Positions 44,702 to 54,521 of a DNA stretch of 64,000 nucleotides are shown here, piece by piece. Origin of the DNA: Rhynchopus sp. YZ270_cl-10. Taxonomy: Eukaryota; Euglenozoa; Diplonemea; Diplonemida; Diplonemidae. The position numbers and the translations under genes are program-made. The stretch spans positions 930,001-994,000 of the forward strand of contig OZ037922.1 in the NCBI GenBank assembly GCA_964035575.1, read 5' to 3'. A model generated the notes under the pieces. That model saw only the letters and a list, made by a program, of their open reading frames with translations. It did not search any database and was not told the origin of the DNA. The stretch's first letter is position 1, and the number at the start of each line of letters is the position of its first letter.

Positions 44702-46640
44702 ATGGCTCAGACGAGGGCTCCCAGCAACAGCTTCAGGATTACCACGGGGTGGTGGGTCGCCCCTCCTCGCAATTACAATTTATATTTCTCTTTTTCTTCT
44801 TAGGGCCACAGTTCTTTCCCCCCCCCCCCCCGCTTTTCAAATTTTACAACACGTAAACAGTGTACCAAAATGTGCATTGTTTATGAGAGGACTTTTTTGT
44901 ATTTCAAGTCAACTTTTTTTTTTTATACTTTCGCAGGGTGGGGGGGGCATGGTTCACAGCGAGTTTATATTCATCTTCATCTTGACCGCCCTTTGTTGTA
45001 GTTGTTGTTTTTTTTAAAGAAGAAACGGACAGAAGGACAGCGCTCAGCTGCTCTGGTATTTGCCTTTACTGCGTTATGTCAGATCAGCAAGATTCAGACG
45101 AGGGGAGCAACAGGAATTTTTAACGATCGGGCGCGCAAATTAGGCCCCGTCCATTTTTCTTTTCTTATTTTTTTTTTTTTTTGGTGACGTTTTTCAACCC
45201 CCCCAATCCCCTCATTTATTGTGATCAAGGTGACCCTAGACTACTCTTACCAATCAACACCCCCCTTTTTTTATCTGCTTTCATCCGGGAGCTGCCATTG
45301 TAAATGTCAGTAGAAGATGCCTGCATCAATAACCACTGTTTTTTTTTTTTTTTATTGCAGGGTTTCCGCCAGGATTTGGGGTTTCAGGAATCGGGGGGGA
45401 CCATCAAAAAGACCCCCCAAAAAATTTTTTTCTCCTCGCAAAAGCGGTCGTCGCGCGCTTCGCGCGCGCCTCCCTGCAGGCCACAGAGTGGAGAGGCGAA
45501 GGGTGCACCAGGTTTGATAGCAGCCATGTCAAGCTTCACAGCTGTGTGTCTGGTAGAGGTGGTTTGTTTGGAGGTCGGGGGTGGAAGCTTAACAAGGTAA
45601 GGGGTCCTGTGAGAGTGGAGGGTGATGGTGTTTGCTTTTTCTATTGTGTGGTGCTACAGTCATTACAGTGCTGCAGTGGGAACATGTAATAACTACCCGT
45701 CGCTTGCACCGAAGCCTCCTTAGAAAAAGGGGCAATGCACGGAAGTATCGATGGAAGTATATCAATATCACATAGCTAGCAACACAGCGCCGCAGGCGCA
45801 CGGTACGCTACTTTTACCCTTTGTTAAAAAGATTGCACCACCCCCTTTTTCTTCCACTTCTTCTGGCACAGCGAGCCAAATGCTCTGCACGGTGGGGTCG
45901 CATGACCACGGGGGATCATCTACAACCTCCAAAACCCCATTTTTCTTGGGGGGGACCATGGTCCCCCCCAAACCCCTGTAAAAATCCGGATTTTTCTGGG
46001 AAAAATATTGGGGGGGTCCATGGTCCCCCCCGGTCCCCCTTGGCGGAAACCCTGTATTGTTTTTTTATTGTTTTTTCTCTTCGATGTGTGCATGCACATC
46101 CATCAAGAATTTAGTTTGGTTTTTTTGTTTTGTTTTTGTTTTTGTTTTTTTTTTTTTGTTGCTACTTGGTTGCTACTTTGCCACCCATCTTTATTCCCCC
46201 TCCACCCACTCAGCACCTTGTCCATGAAACCGATGTGCACTCTCGGTGAACGGAGACGGGGGTTGGCATTAACGACTTGTAGCCATATCACTCATCCCCA
46301 CGCCACAATCCCCCTTCCTCTCCGCTTCCCCCCTCCCCATCCCCCCCAACTCTTTTTTATTCGCCCTCACATTCTTTTTACTTGCAACCCCTAGCTACCC
46401 GTGTTACTATCTTTTTGGTTTTTTCTCTTTTTCTTCTTCCCCAGCCCCCCCCTCCCTCCACCCAGCCCACCCCCCTCCCATTACAAAAAAATTGGTTTTT
46501 GTTCCCCAAAAAAAAAGGTTTTTTGTTTTCCTCTCCGTATCTCTTTTGGTAAAAGCTGTGTGAAGATTCTTCTTTATGAAGTACTGTTTGGTTGCAGAAA
46601 GCGGCGGTAGTTCGAAGGCTCGTCTAAGCCCAGCTCACAT
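44702..46640 (+). other. Coding-like islands, possible unresolved multi-exon gene
   Basis: Four short stretches look like exons: 44702-44750 (MAQTRAPSNSFRITTG), about 45030-45145 (SAALVFAFTALCQISKIQTR), about 45515-45597 (LIAAMSSFTAVCLVEVV..SLTR, then GTAAGG) and 46599-46625 (TTGCAG, then KAAVVRRLV and stop). Two contain hydrophobic segments. I could not join them with consistent phases, and the third lies inside the element at 45358-46054. Confidence 0.25.
45358..46054. mobile_element. hAT-like terminal-inverted-repeat element
   Basis: CAGGGTTTCCGCCAGG and TTGGCGGAAACCCTG ends, close to the 91-bp element at 23072. Flanks share only TATTG. It interrupts the T-run of a T4 repeat. Inside are two GGGGACCATGGTCCCC-type palindromes near the right end. 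Confidence 0.65.
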
Positions 46641-46831
46641 CTCCTCATTCTTCAATGCAACCACTGGTGTGCCCGACGACCCCCAAAATAGCACAAAATA
46701 GCACCTCCCTTCAGCCGCACCAAAATCCAGATGCCCAGAATAGCAGAAAATAGCACAAAACAGCACCTCCCCTTCAGCCGCACCAACCACAGCATTTTTG
46801 AAATATTCCGGCCACTTTGCACTTTTTTCTC

Positions 46832-46851
46832 CACCCCCTCTCTCCCTCTAG
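46832..46851 (+). promoter_or_regulatory. Putative 5' splice acceptor of the FUN14-like gene
   Basis: CACCCCCTCTCTCCCTCTAG ends 25 bases before the ATG at 46877, the clearest pyrimidine tract plus AG in the window. Confidence 0.5.
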
Positions 46852-46876
46852 GGTTTAAACAAAACAACTAACAACA

Positions 46877-47569
46877 ATGGGTCTGTTCGGTGGAGGTGAT
46901 CCTAAAGAGGAGAAGGCAGCACCCACAGGCGAGATGCTGAACACAGAGGACCTGCGCTCTGGGGCACGCAGCTTCTTCGATGTGCAGAACGACTGCAGCA
47001 GGATCACACGGTGGTATGGGGGGATTGCAGGCGTGGCTGGGGAGGACTCACAGTGGCACCGCACCCTGCGGTCAGCAGTGGACTACGCTGGCACGAAAGA
47101 CGACAAGGTCACGAAGGAGGACTTTGCTGCGATCCACAAGAACATTGACTCCTGGCTTGAGCGCAAGCAGACCTCCCTTGACAACCGCCTTCCATTCATT
47201 GGACAGTTTGCCTTTGGATGCACCCTCGGGTTCACTGGAGCACGGCTCATGAAGATGGCCTACCGCCATAAGTTTAAGTTTGTCGCCGCAGGCATGATGC
47301 TCTACAACGTGAACGAGCTGATTGGCACGCCCACCACCCCAGAGCAGCTGGTGGCAAAGCAGCAGTACGAGACCTTGCTCTCCGCGAAGGACACCTGGCT
47401 GCAGCAGTACAACCTGACCACCCCTGGGCGGGTCGACATGGCAGTGGTCTTAGACAAGGCAGGGCTCGGAGTGCTCAACAAAAAGCTCGGCCCCGGGGGG
47501 CTCTCAGAAGGCCCGTCCGGAACAGCATCGGTAATTCTCGGTCTTTGGTGGGGGTTGAGAGTTATGTAA
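46877..47569 (+). CDS. FUN14-like small membrane protein (tentative)
   Basis: A single-exon frame of 230 residues with GC-rich third positions. Residues 1-30 are charged and Gly-rich (MGLFGGGDPKEEKAAP). About 75-100 are acidic to basic helix (VTKEDFAAIHKNIDSWLERK). A hydrophobic stretch covers 106-128 (FIGQFAFGCTLGFTGARLM), a second 135-148, and the C-terminus is again hydrophobic (SGTASVILGLWWGLRVM). This order, a Gly-rich helix pair, a soluble linker and a C-terminal Gly-rich helix, recalls FUN14/FUNDC proteins of the outer mitochondrial membrane, but the typical N-terminal LC3-binding motif is not seen. It could be a lineage-specific membrane protein. An acceptor-like pyrimidine tract is just upstream. 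Confidence 0.7.
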   Translation: MGLFGGGDPKEEKAAPTGEMLNTEDLRSGARSFFDVQNDCSRITRWYGGIAGVAGEDSQWHRTLRSAVDYAGTKDDKVTKEDFAAIHKNIDSWLERKQTSLDNRLPFIGQFAFGCTLGFTGARLMKMAYRHKFKFVAAGMMLYNVNELIGTPTTPEQLVAKQQYETLLSAKDTWLQQYNLTTPGRVDMAVVLDKAGLGVLNKKLGPGGLSEGPSGTASVILGLWWGLRVM

Positions 47570-47880
47570 ATGTGTATTGCGAATTTCATTTAGAAAATGG
47601 GGTCGAAAAACCAGCGGTTATTCGCCTGCATGGCGTGTTTGGGTGAAAAGGGGGGGGAAGAGGAAACGTCGTGAGTAGCAAAATGAATGCGATGTTTATC
47701 GGTTGAGTTTCTAATCATAATAAAGGGGGAAAAATGGGGGGTTTTTTTTGTTCTCCTGATGGAAAATTCTGGGGAGGAGGGGGTTTTTTTTTTGCGGAAA
47801 AGCTGATGCTTCCGGATTATTTTGGAATATTTGGAATTTTTGTCGTAACTCCCCTTTTCTTTGTCACCAAGGTCCTGGAC

Positions 47881-47952
47881 AGTGGAGATTGCACAAAACT
47901 GTGGCAACACAACCGAGGCAACTACACTGCTCCAACAATTTATCAAAAAAAA
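47881..47952 (+). repeat. Family B hairpin repeat (representative copy)
   Basis: AGTGGAGATTGC pairs with GCAACTACACT across a ~25-nt loop containing CACAACCGAG; the tail is CCAACAATTTATC plus an A-run. Other + copies: 8113, 14192 (intron), 20988 (truncated) and 63235. Confidence 0.8.
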
Positions 47953-48138
47953 AAGTGTTATTCTTCCTGGATAGTGGGAAAAAAAGACGGTCTGGATTGG
48001 GCAGCTACACTAAAACCAAAACAGATTATCAAAAAAATAAGGACCTTAATGGCGTGGCCGAATGAGGGGGGTTGTACAAAGTGCGCAATATCTACAGCAC
48101 ACACCGTTATTTTTTTTTCTTCTTCCCGATAGCAATTA

Positions 48139-48259
48139 TGGTGTGATTCAGGGGGTACGGACAACCTACGGGAACCACGGAGAACTGTTTCGGGCTATAT
48201 TAAGATTTGCGGAGCACCTTCGGGGGAACCACGGAGAATCCGTTTGGGTGATCGCACCA
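48139..48259. mobile_element. TGGTGTGAT-ended MITE, copy 2
   Basis: Same ends and interior as 34326-34460, with one base changed in the right terminus (ATCGCACCA) and a short internal deletion. Confidence 0.72.
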
Positions 48260-49135
48260 AATAATTACTTTGTTTGTTTTTTTTTTCCCCTATTTTTGTT
48301 CTTTTGCAACATCCATTTTTATTCCCCGCGAAAGGATGAAAGACATCACAGAGAGAGGGGGAAAACACACACACATTTTCTCTCTTCAAAATACCCACCT
48401 CCCCTTTTGTGTGTTTTTTTCTTTCCTGAATATCAGTCATCAGAGATATCAGGAATAGAAATTTCATTGTATTTTGCCTAGCCCTATTTCCCTCCCCTTC
48501 AAGGTGACTAAGCCTGAGTTTAGGCTTTATCTAACACACCTTTCCCTTTTCTTTTTCCTTTTGCACGATCAACTTTTTCAAAAAAAAAAAAACTGTTCTT
48601 GGGTATTTTTGCCCACGATAACCCGCGGGAGAAACAGTTGCCCCTGCGGCGTTTTGCACGTTTTCAACTTTTCTTTTCTTTTTTTTTTTTTGCAAAATCA
48701 ATTATTGGGCACATTTCCTGCACACAGAATACTGTCTTGCTGGAATGTGTGTTTGAAAGCAAATATGGGTAAATCCTAAGAGTGGAAAATGCCCATTGTG
48801 TGTGAGTGTCGTGTGTATGTTGTTTGTTTGTGTGAATGCTAATTCACACAATGTGTAGCAAATAAGAAGGTGCTTGGGTGTTCTTGAATAACATGACACC
48901 ACATTTCTCCAAAAAAGGGGGGGCGATAAAAAAAAAACATTCCAGTCATGGTCAAGTGGCTTTCGTATTGTTTATGTACCGTTGCTGCAAAGTGTGTGAG
49001 AAGCTTTTTTGTATTTTGTATTTGTATCTTAATCTGTCTGTTCTATGATCAAAGGGGGAGATGCTCAAGATCATATTTTTTGTGCTGTCATCCTGGGGCT
49101 GCCAGTAGTAGGGAGTGAACTACATCAATTGGCTA

Positions 49136-49194
49136 TGGTGTGATTCAGAGGGTACGGAAGAACCACACGGAGAATCGGTTTGGTGATCACACCA
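49136..49194. mobile_element. TGGTGTGAT-ended MITE, copy 3 (shortened)
   Basis: Only 59 bp: both termini and the adjacent GGTACGGA/GGAGAATC parts remain; the middle is missing. Confidence 0.68.
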
Positions 49195-49679
49195 AACTAC
49201 CCCTTTTTTTTTGCTCGATTGAAATGACTGTGTACCTGCTTACAGTTTTCCCTGTTGGCAACTCCCAATGCGCAACACTCCGGGGGTTCGATAACCCCGC
49301 GGGGGTGTCAGTGTGCCTGCGTCCCAGGGGACGTTTTGCACTAGCGCTATTTTATGTATTTTTGTATTTTTCTGATGGTAACGTACCCCGGAGCAACAGA
49401 ATACAGCCGTGAGGGGGGGTGTAGTGGGTGGTTGGTGGTGTGCAATGTGTGCAGGAGGGTTTTTTATATACGTAATAGAAATCTTGCTGTGTAAAATGAT
49501 GCTCGCTTTTGCGGGTGGTGCGGGTGGGGGGGTGGGGGTACTGGGATACTGATCCAGCGTCTTTAGCAAACGAACGCCGCAAAAAAGCAAAAAGGAGATA
49601 TGGGGCGCATTTTTTTTTACCCCCTCAAAATATTCTCAGATTCAGCCACGCTCCTGGTTGAATTATGGGAAAAAATCAA

Positions 49680-49700
49680 AAACACCCCTTCCCCCTACAG
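49680..49700 (+). promoter_or_regulatory. Putative 5' splice acceptor of the HERP-like gene
   Basis: ACCCCTTCCCCCTACAG ends 85 bases before the ATG at 49786. It would serve as a spliced-leader or 5'-UTR acceptor. Confidence 0.42.
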
Positions 49701-49785
49701 GCAAAGAAACCTAACAGACGCGTCTGGCGTTGACACACACGAAACAAAACAACAACAAAAAAAATAGAAAAGAGAAAAAAACACA

Positions 49786-51063
49786 ATGTTAGAAAGTCCC
49801 CTCACCAATGCAGCCCCACCAGGCAATGCGGAGCACGGTGCGCTGCACAACGAAATCAAAGTGGTATGCAAACCTGCGGAGTTCCGCACTTCATTGATAT
49901 TTTACACCACACGTGGTACACGAATTATCAGTAACCTCAGTACATTTCCAATAAGGAAACGGCTAAAGGATGACTACGGATGACTCCAGTGTTTCCCCTG
50001 CCCCCCGCCACTGCAATGGCGTCCGCCCATACGTTCATTGTCTCTGTCCCCACTCGTCATCAGTCGTTGCCAGACACCAAAGGTGGGGGAAGTTGCAGAG
50101 GTTGGATTCTGCATCACGTTGAAAAGTATTGCCCAATGTGTCATTGTGTACATTGGGGCATATTGCTTACAGAGTTCCGGTGATGCGCGCCTTATTTCCC
50201 TCTGATCCACTTTTTTTTACCAAATAAATACCAGATGCACAAGCCTCACCTTTTCTTTTGGAGATGCATCAAATAACTTTCCATTTCTTTTCTCACCTCA
50301 CCCCACCTCACAGAAATCATTGGTTGACAGCACCTTGAAGGCCAAGATGTCACGCGAGGAGTTTGCAGCGTGGTTTTCCTCTGCGAAGACGCGACAAGTG
50401 GTGCCAACACACTTGACCACCACGCCTTTAACCCCCACCACCGTTCCACCTACCGCTACAGCTGCAGCAGCACCACCCGCTGCACCTGCTGCAGCGGACC
50501 CTGCTGCCCCAGCACTACCAGAGGCTCGCCGCAACGTCCGCAACGTGCGTGTCCTTATCAACATCTCCCGCATCGTCACCATTGCCTGGAGTATGATAAA
50601 GTGTCTCTTCCTCGCCTTTCTCCTTGCCTACGACAAGGACGGCCCGACCCTCTCCTTCTTCGCTGCTGCGTTGATTTTGTTTGCCATTCATATGATACAA
50701 GCAAGCGACATCCTTCACAACATTGTTGTGGTACGCCCTCCAAGACCTGCGCCTGCAGCGGAGCCAGCCACGCCTGTTGCCGAAGAAGGTGCAGTGGAGA
50801 ACAATGCCAGAGCCGATGCGCGGGAAGGTGATGCGGCAGGGGCAGCAGGGGTTGGGGGAGGAGGAGCAGGAGCAGGAGCAGGGGGTGCAGAGGTTGCGGG
50901 AGCTGTGGGGGGTGGAGCGGCCCCAGCAGCTGGAGGGGTGGCGGCGGTGGTGGCGGTGCCGGTGCGGAGGTCGTACCCACGCCTGCTGCTCACAATGGTT
51001 GTCGTCTTTGTCGAGTCGCTCATCCCATCATGGACATTAAGGGAGCTCGAGAGACACCAATAA
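49786..51063 (+). CDS. HERP-like membrane protein, two exons (tentative)
   Basis: Exon 1 (49786-49863) and exon 2 (50314-51063) join in phase 0 through a GTATGC...CACAG intron to give 275 residues. Residues 1-60 are soluble (MSREEFAAWFSSAKTRQVV). 62-95 is a Pro/Ala/Thr linker. Membrane segments lie at about 111-132 (IVTIAWSMIKCLFLAFLLAY) and 138-156 (TLSFFAAALILFAIHMIQA). 170-240 is Ala/Gly/Glu low complexity, and a last hydrophobic segment at 248-264 ends VFVESLIPSW. Two close helices, a disordered acidic linker and a C-terminal hydrophobic segment ending in SLIP recall HERP/HERPUD ER proteins (FFASLLPEG), but the N-terminal ubiquitin-like domain is absent. The resemblance is architectural, so the assignment is weak. 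The intron has an open stretch at 49980-50183 that might hide another exon. Confidence 0.68.
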
Positions 51064-51112
51064 GAGTGCAAAGGGGTTTGTTTTTGGTGAAGCGAGGATT
51101 AGGTTCATCGAA

Positions 51113-51330
51113 AAACTTTTTTTGATAAAACAACTTGTTGTCAATTCTAAAAAAGATCGGAGGCAAGAGCTGCGAGGCAAAAGAAAAACGGATTGAAAAA
51201 AAAACAAGAAGCTTTGCTTGTTTCTTTGAGTACTCAATTAACCACAACAATCGTACTTCAGTTTAACACTTTTTTTTTTTCACCTGTTTGTTTTCCGGCT
51301 TTGAGCGCACAAACAAAAGACCCGATCTTT
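51113..51330 (+). repeat. 218-bp repeat, copy 2 (after the HERP-like gene)
   Basis: Matches 12303-12520 in the PTB-like gene. A degenerate T1 unit (GGTGAAGCGAGGATTAGG then TTCATCG) directly precedes it at 51085. Confidence 0.88.
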
Positions 51331-52394
51331 TTGTGATCCTGTCGATATTTTGCAGAAAAAAAGAAATCGATGCGAATCAGAGGATGTTTTATGTAAAAAA
51401 AGAGTGTATTTTTTTTTCTGCGTTTGCGTGAAAATTCATGAAAATTCTCGCTTTTTTTTTTTTGATATTTTGTTGTATTCGCGTTAGGTGCCGCATAGAC
51501 AGTCTTCACTTTTTTGTTGTGCATGGCAATAGGTGATGTGCATCCTGTGAGGTGTTTGTGCATTTTTCAACTTTTTTCTTGTGCTTTCCCGAGCTGGCAT
51601 CGTACGTGGGTCAGTCGGAGGTGCCTGCATCAACAACTACAGTTTTTCTTTTTTTTTTGTACAGTACGAGAGGGCTTTGTATTTCAAGTCACATTTTCTT
51701 CTTCCTTACATGTAGCGTGATAAGAAACCAGAAAGAAAGCCAACTGACGAGATCTAGAAAAATAACGTAGTGGAGCACACACTCTAGGGTGGCTACACTA
51801 ATACAACCAAGTTTACAAATAACGTATTTTTCCTCTAAAATTTCCCAAATAACTATTGCGCCAAAGAGATTTCTACAACCTTATTTGGCTTGCGTTCTGC
51901 GGGAAAAAAAAAACGGCTACAATATTCCCTGAGGAATGTTATCAAGATCAGTTGGCGGATTGAATTCTCCGGTTATTGTGAGCCAGCTCCGGGTGATCGA
52001 AGAAAAAAAAAAATAGTGGAGCACACTCTAGGGTGGCTACACTAATACAACCAAGTTTTCAAAAAAAAAAAAATATATGATGGAGGTGTGAGGGTGGCAG
52101 GTCAGTACTAGTTTGTATTTTTTTTTATTTGCTTCTGCACTTTGACAGGCAGAAACAGAAGGGGAGGGGGGGACCTCCGAGGGGGGGTGTTTTTTTTGTC
52201 CAAATGTACTGTTCCCCCACACATCAGAGGATAAGTCGTAATCTCATACAAAGTAACGCGCCCTTCCTCTCCAACTCCACGTCTACAAAACTATCAAGCA
52301 AAATTAAACAGAGCACAAAGCACTTTCAAAACATACAAAAAACATTTTCAAACCCCCCCACACATCCTCATATGTGACTTCTGCCCAGTGCCCT

Positions 52395-52455
52395 GAATGT
52401 CAACGCTGAGAGATCATATGACGCTCTTAAGGCAGCCAAAGGCCTCGTCTTCTAA
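52395..52455 (+). other. Orphan terminal-exon-like stretch
   Basis: After CTTCTGCCCAG an open frame ALNVNAERSYDALKAAKGLV ends in a stop at about 52455, with coding-like codons. No partner exon upstream could be identified, so it may be chance or the end of an unresolved gene. Confidence 0.22.
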
Positions 52456-53345
52456 TTGGTAAACAGCGGGGGTAACTGCACTCTAGTATGTGAGGCGGGT
52501 GGATCCGTGTGCATGACTGTGAAGTACTCTGTGGGGATTCGATACCTCACAGAGAAAGCAGTGCCTTTGCAACTCGATGTGCGGTGCGGTGCGGTGTGGT
52601 GTTTTTTTTTTTTGGGTTGTTTTATTTTGTTTTGGATACCCTCTTTCAGCATTCCCATTAGAACAATGGGGGTAACCTTGTTGAAAGTAGCCAGGGTTTT
52701 TCCTGGGTTTCCAGACTGGCAGGGCATCCCTTTTTTTCCTCCCTCTAACGTCGTCTCCAAAAGTCTCCAAAACCCTACCCCCTTTTTCTGTCGTTTTATA
52801 TTTCCGTTGTTTTCCGTCTATTTGTTTCTGAATCTGTAGCAAAAAATTTAAAAAAAAAAAAATTAACGCCAAAGAAATCGCCTTCGGGCGACCCTTGTGT
52901 ACAGAACCCGTCCCCTCGGACAGGTTTGATTGTCGAAACTACAAAAAAAAACTAACGCGTATCTTCAGATGCGCACATGAATGCAATGATGATCTTTTTT
53001 TCTCTCTTTTTTCTTGGTACCCTGTCACGAGAGAGCTTTGTATTTCAAGACACATATTATTTTTTTCCCCCAGCTAGCCTCTGCCTTGATGCAATGGCTG
53101 TGTTGTGTGTCTTGATGTTTTGATGGTAAACTGAACCAGAATGCACTACAGCACCCATTCTCCTGGGGCAATATCGAGCACACCACCACCACCCGCTTGG
53201 ATAGGTGGTCACCGATGAAAAAAAAACAAAACAAAAAACAAAACAAAACAAAAATCCAGTATTACAAAGGCTTCGGCCAACATTTGAGTATAGATCTTTA
53301 TACCAGCAGGTGAAAAGGTAATTGTCGATACAACAAGAACAACAT

Positions 53346-53398
53346 AGTGGAGCACACTCTAGGGTGGCTACACTAATACAACCAAGTTTCCAAAAAAC
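53346..53398 (+). repeat. Family A hairpin repeat (representative copy)
   Basis: AGTGGAGC pairs with GCTACACT (one mismatch) around CACTCTAGGGTG; the tail is AATACAACCAAGTTTCC and an A-run. Other + copies: 6998, 15817, 17225, 18247, 37406, 37748, 44122, 51769 and 52015. The closing C-G pair is T-A at 15817 and A-T at 44122. Confidence 0.85.
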
Positions 53399-54037
53399 AG
53401 AAAAAAAATACTCTTGAATGGTTGAAGGGCAAGACTTCATCTGTACCTTCCGTAATACAAAAAAAAAAAAAAAGGCTTTCAGCCTTACATTTGAGCACAA
53501 AAAAACCCATGGTTACCCACCGCAGTGGGTAGGTTTGTTGATTTGTCGACTATATAAAAAAAACCCTCCAATCTCTCTCTCTCTCTCTCTCTCACCCATC
53601 TCCCCCCCTACGCTAAACACAACCAAATTAAAAAAAAGCATTTCTAGTACCGCCCTCTTTTGCCTCCTTCTCCTTCCTTCTCTCCTCTTCACGATCAAAC
53701 TTGTTTCAGCAGCTTTGCTGCGGATTGGGGGGGGGTTCGGATAAAAAGACATAATAATAGCGGCAATCACTTCTTTTTCGATTTCCACCCTATTATACCT
53801 TCTATTCAGTAGAATAGTTAGTATATGAAATAATTTTTTTTTCTGCCACTTACTACGGTAAGGTTGGAAGAGGACCGGGAATAAACACCACCTCCCTTCA
53901 TCAGGATTTTTTCAATTTTTGATTCCCTAGTCGGTGTGCTTCTCCTAGCAGGGTAAGAGGCGGTGTCCCTGCCTTCAGTGACGGAACGGAAAGAACGGAA
54001 CTCGCTTCACTAATAGTAAGTACAAAAAGGCAGGTAC

Positions 54038-54232
54038 ATGTCACAGTGCTTGGAGGAGTGCACCTGCGAGATGACTGACCCGGAGGTGGAGGAGCCGCAG
54101 CACTGTGGAACACAGAGGGTGGTATACGAGGTGGCGAATATACCAGGGTGCGCCAAGCAATTCTTACTGATCCCGAATGTGAAGTGCAACAACTGCGGAT
54201 GGTTGCAGGATGTGCAGTTCGAGACGAAGTAA
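54038..54232 (+). CDS. 64-residue Cys-rich protein
   Basis: A short frame MSQCLEECTCEMTDPEVEEP to DVQFETK and stop, with codon use like the other genes. Seven Cys occur in the spacing C-x3-C-x-C, then single Cys, then CNNCGW, which could bind zinc. No signal peptide or membrane segment. AAAAAGGCAG lies five bases before the ATG, so it could be either a small complete gene or the last exon of a longer one; I found no upstream exon. No family recognised. Confidence 0.55.
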   Translation: MSQCLEECTCEMTDPEVEEPQHCGTQRVVYEVANIPGCAKQFLLIPNVKCNNCGWLQDVQFETK

Positions 54233-54440
54233 TACAAAATATCATCAAATTAGCAAAGCAAACCCGCAAAACCCGGAAAAAACGGGTTTTGTGTCTTTCT
54301 CCTCCCCCCATACGCTTTACTCACACAATCGGGTTTGTTTTTTTTTTGGTTGGGCTTTTTCTCTTCAACGCACACTTGATTGACTTTGAGCAAAGTATAA
54401 CGACTGGTCTTTTTATTTTTCCGGATCTCCTCCCTCCCCT

Positions 54441-54466
54441 CCTCTTCCCACCCTTTTTTTTTACAG
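54441..54466 (+). promoter_or_regulatory. Putative 5' splice acceptor of the DUF4116 gene
   Basis: A CT-rich tract ends TTTTTTTTTACAG 56 bases before the ATG at 54522. A second AG (AACACAAAACAG) follows at 54482. Confidence 0.48.
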
Positions 54467-54521
54467 AGAAGAACACAAAACAGATTCCCAGTATTGGTGT
54501 AATCGACAATAATATAGCAAA

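Larger units (their letters stand above)
47570..49698. other. Spacer with B, C, T1 and MITE copies
   Basis: No gene. Family B at 47881-47952 is followed at once by family C at about 47970-48030; then the TGGTGTGAT MITE at 48139, T1 at 48503-48535, T4 near 49085, the short MITE at 49136 and T3 at 49308. The GGGGTT-CGAT-AACCCC hairpin at about 49290 precedes the T3 copy. Confidence 0.6.
51331..54037. other. Spacer with T, A and D family repeats
   Basis: No complete gene. T4 at about 51590, T2 at 51662, family A at 51769, 52015 and 53346, T2 at 53022, family D at about 53266-53335 and 53412-53550, (TC)n at about 53575-53592, family G at 53790-53830. The 52015 and 53346 copies are the best-kept family A examples. 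Confidence 0.6.

Noticed and set aside
50576-51071. Minus-strand frames rich in Pro and Ala opposite the HERP-like gene
   Set aside because: Shadows of the Ala/Gly low-complexity linker.
23828-51990. tRNA-like starts AATCAAGATCAGTTGGCG at 23840 and 51945
   Set aside because: Only about 20 nt are shared; no consistent anticodon and T arms could be drawn.
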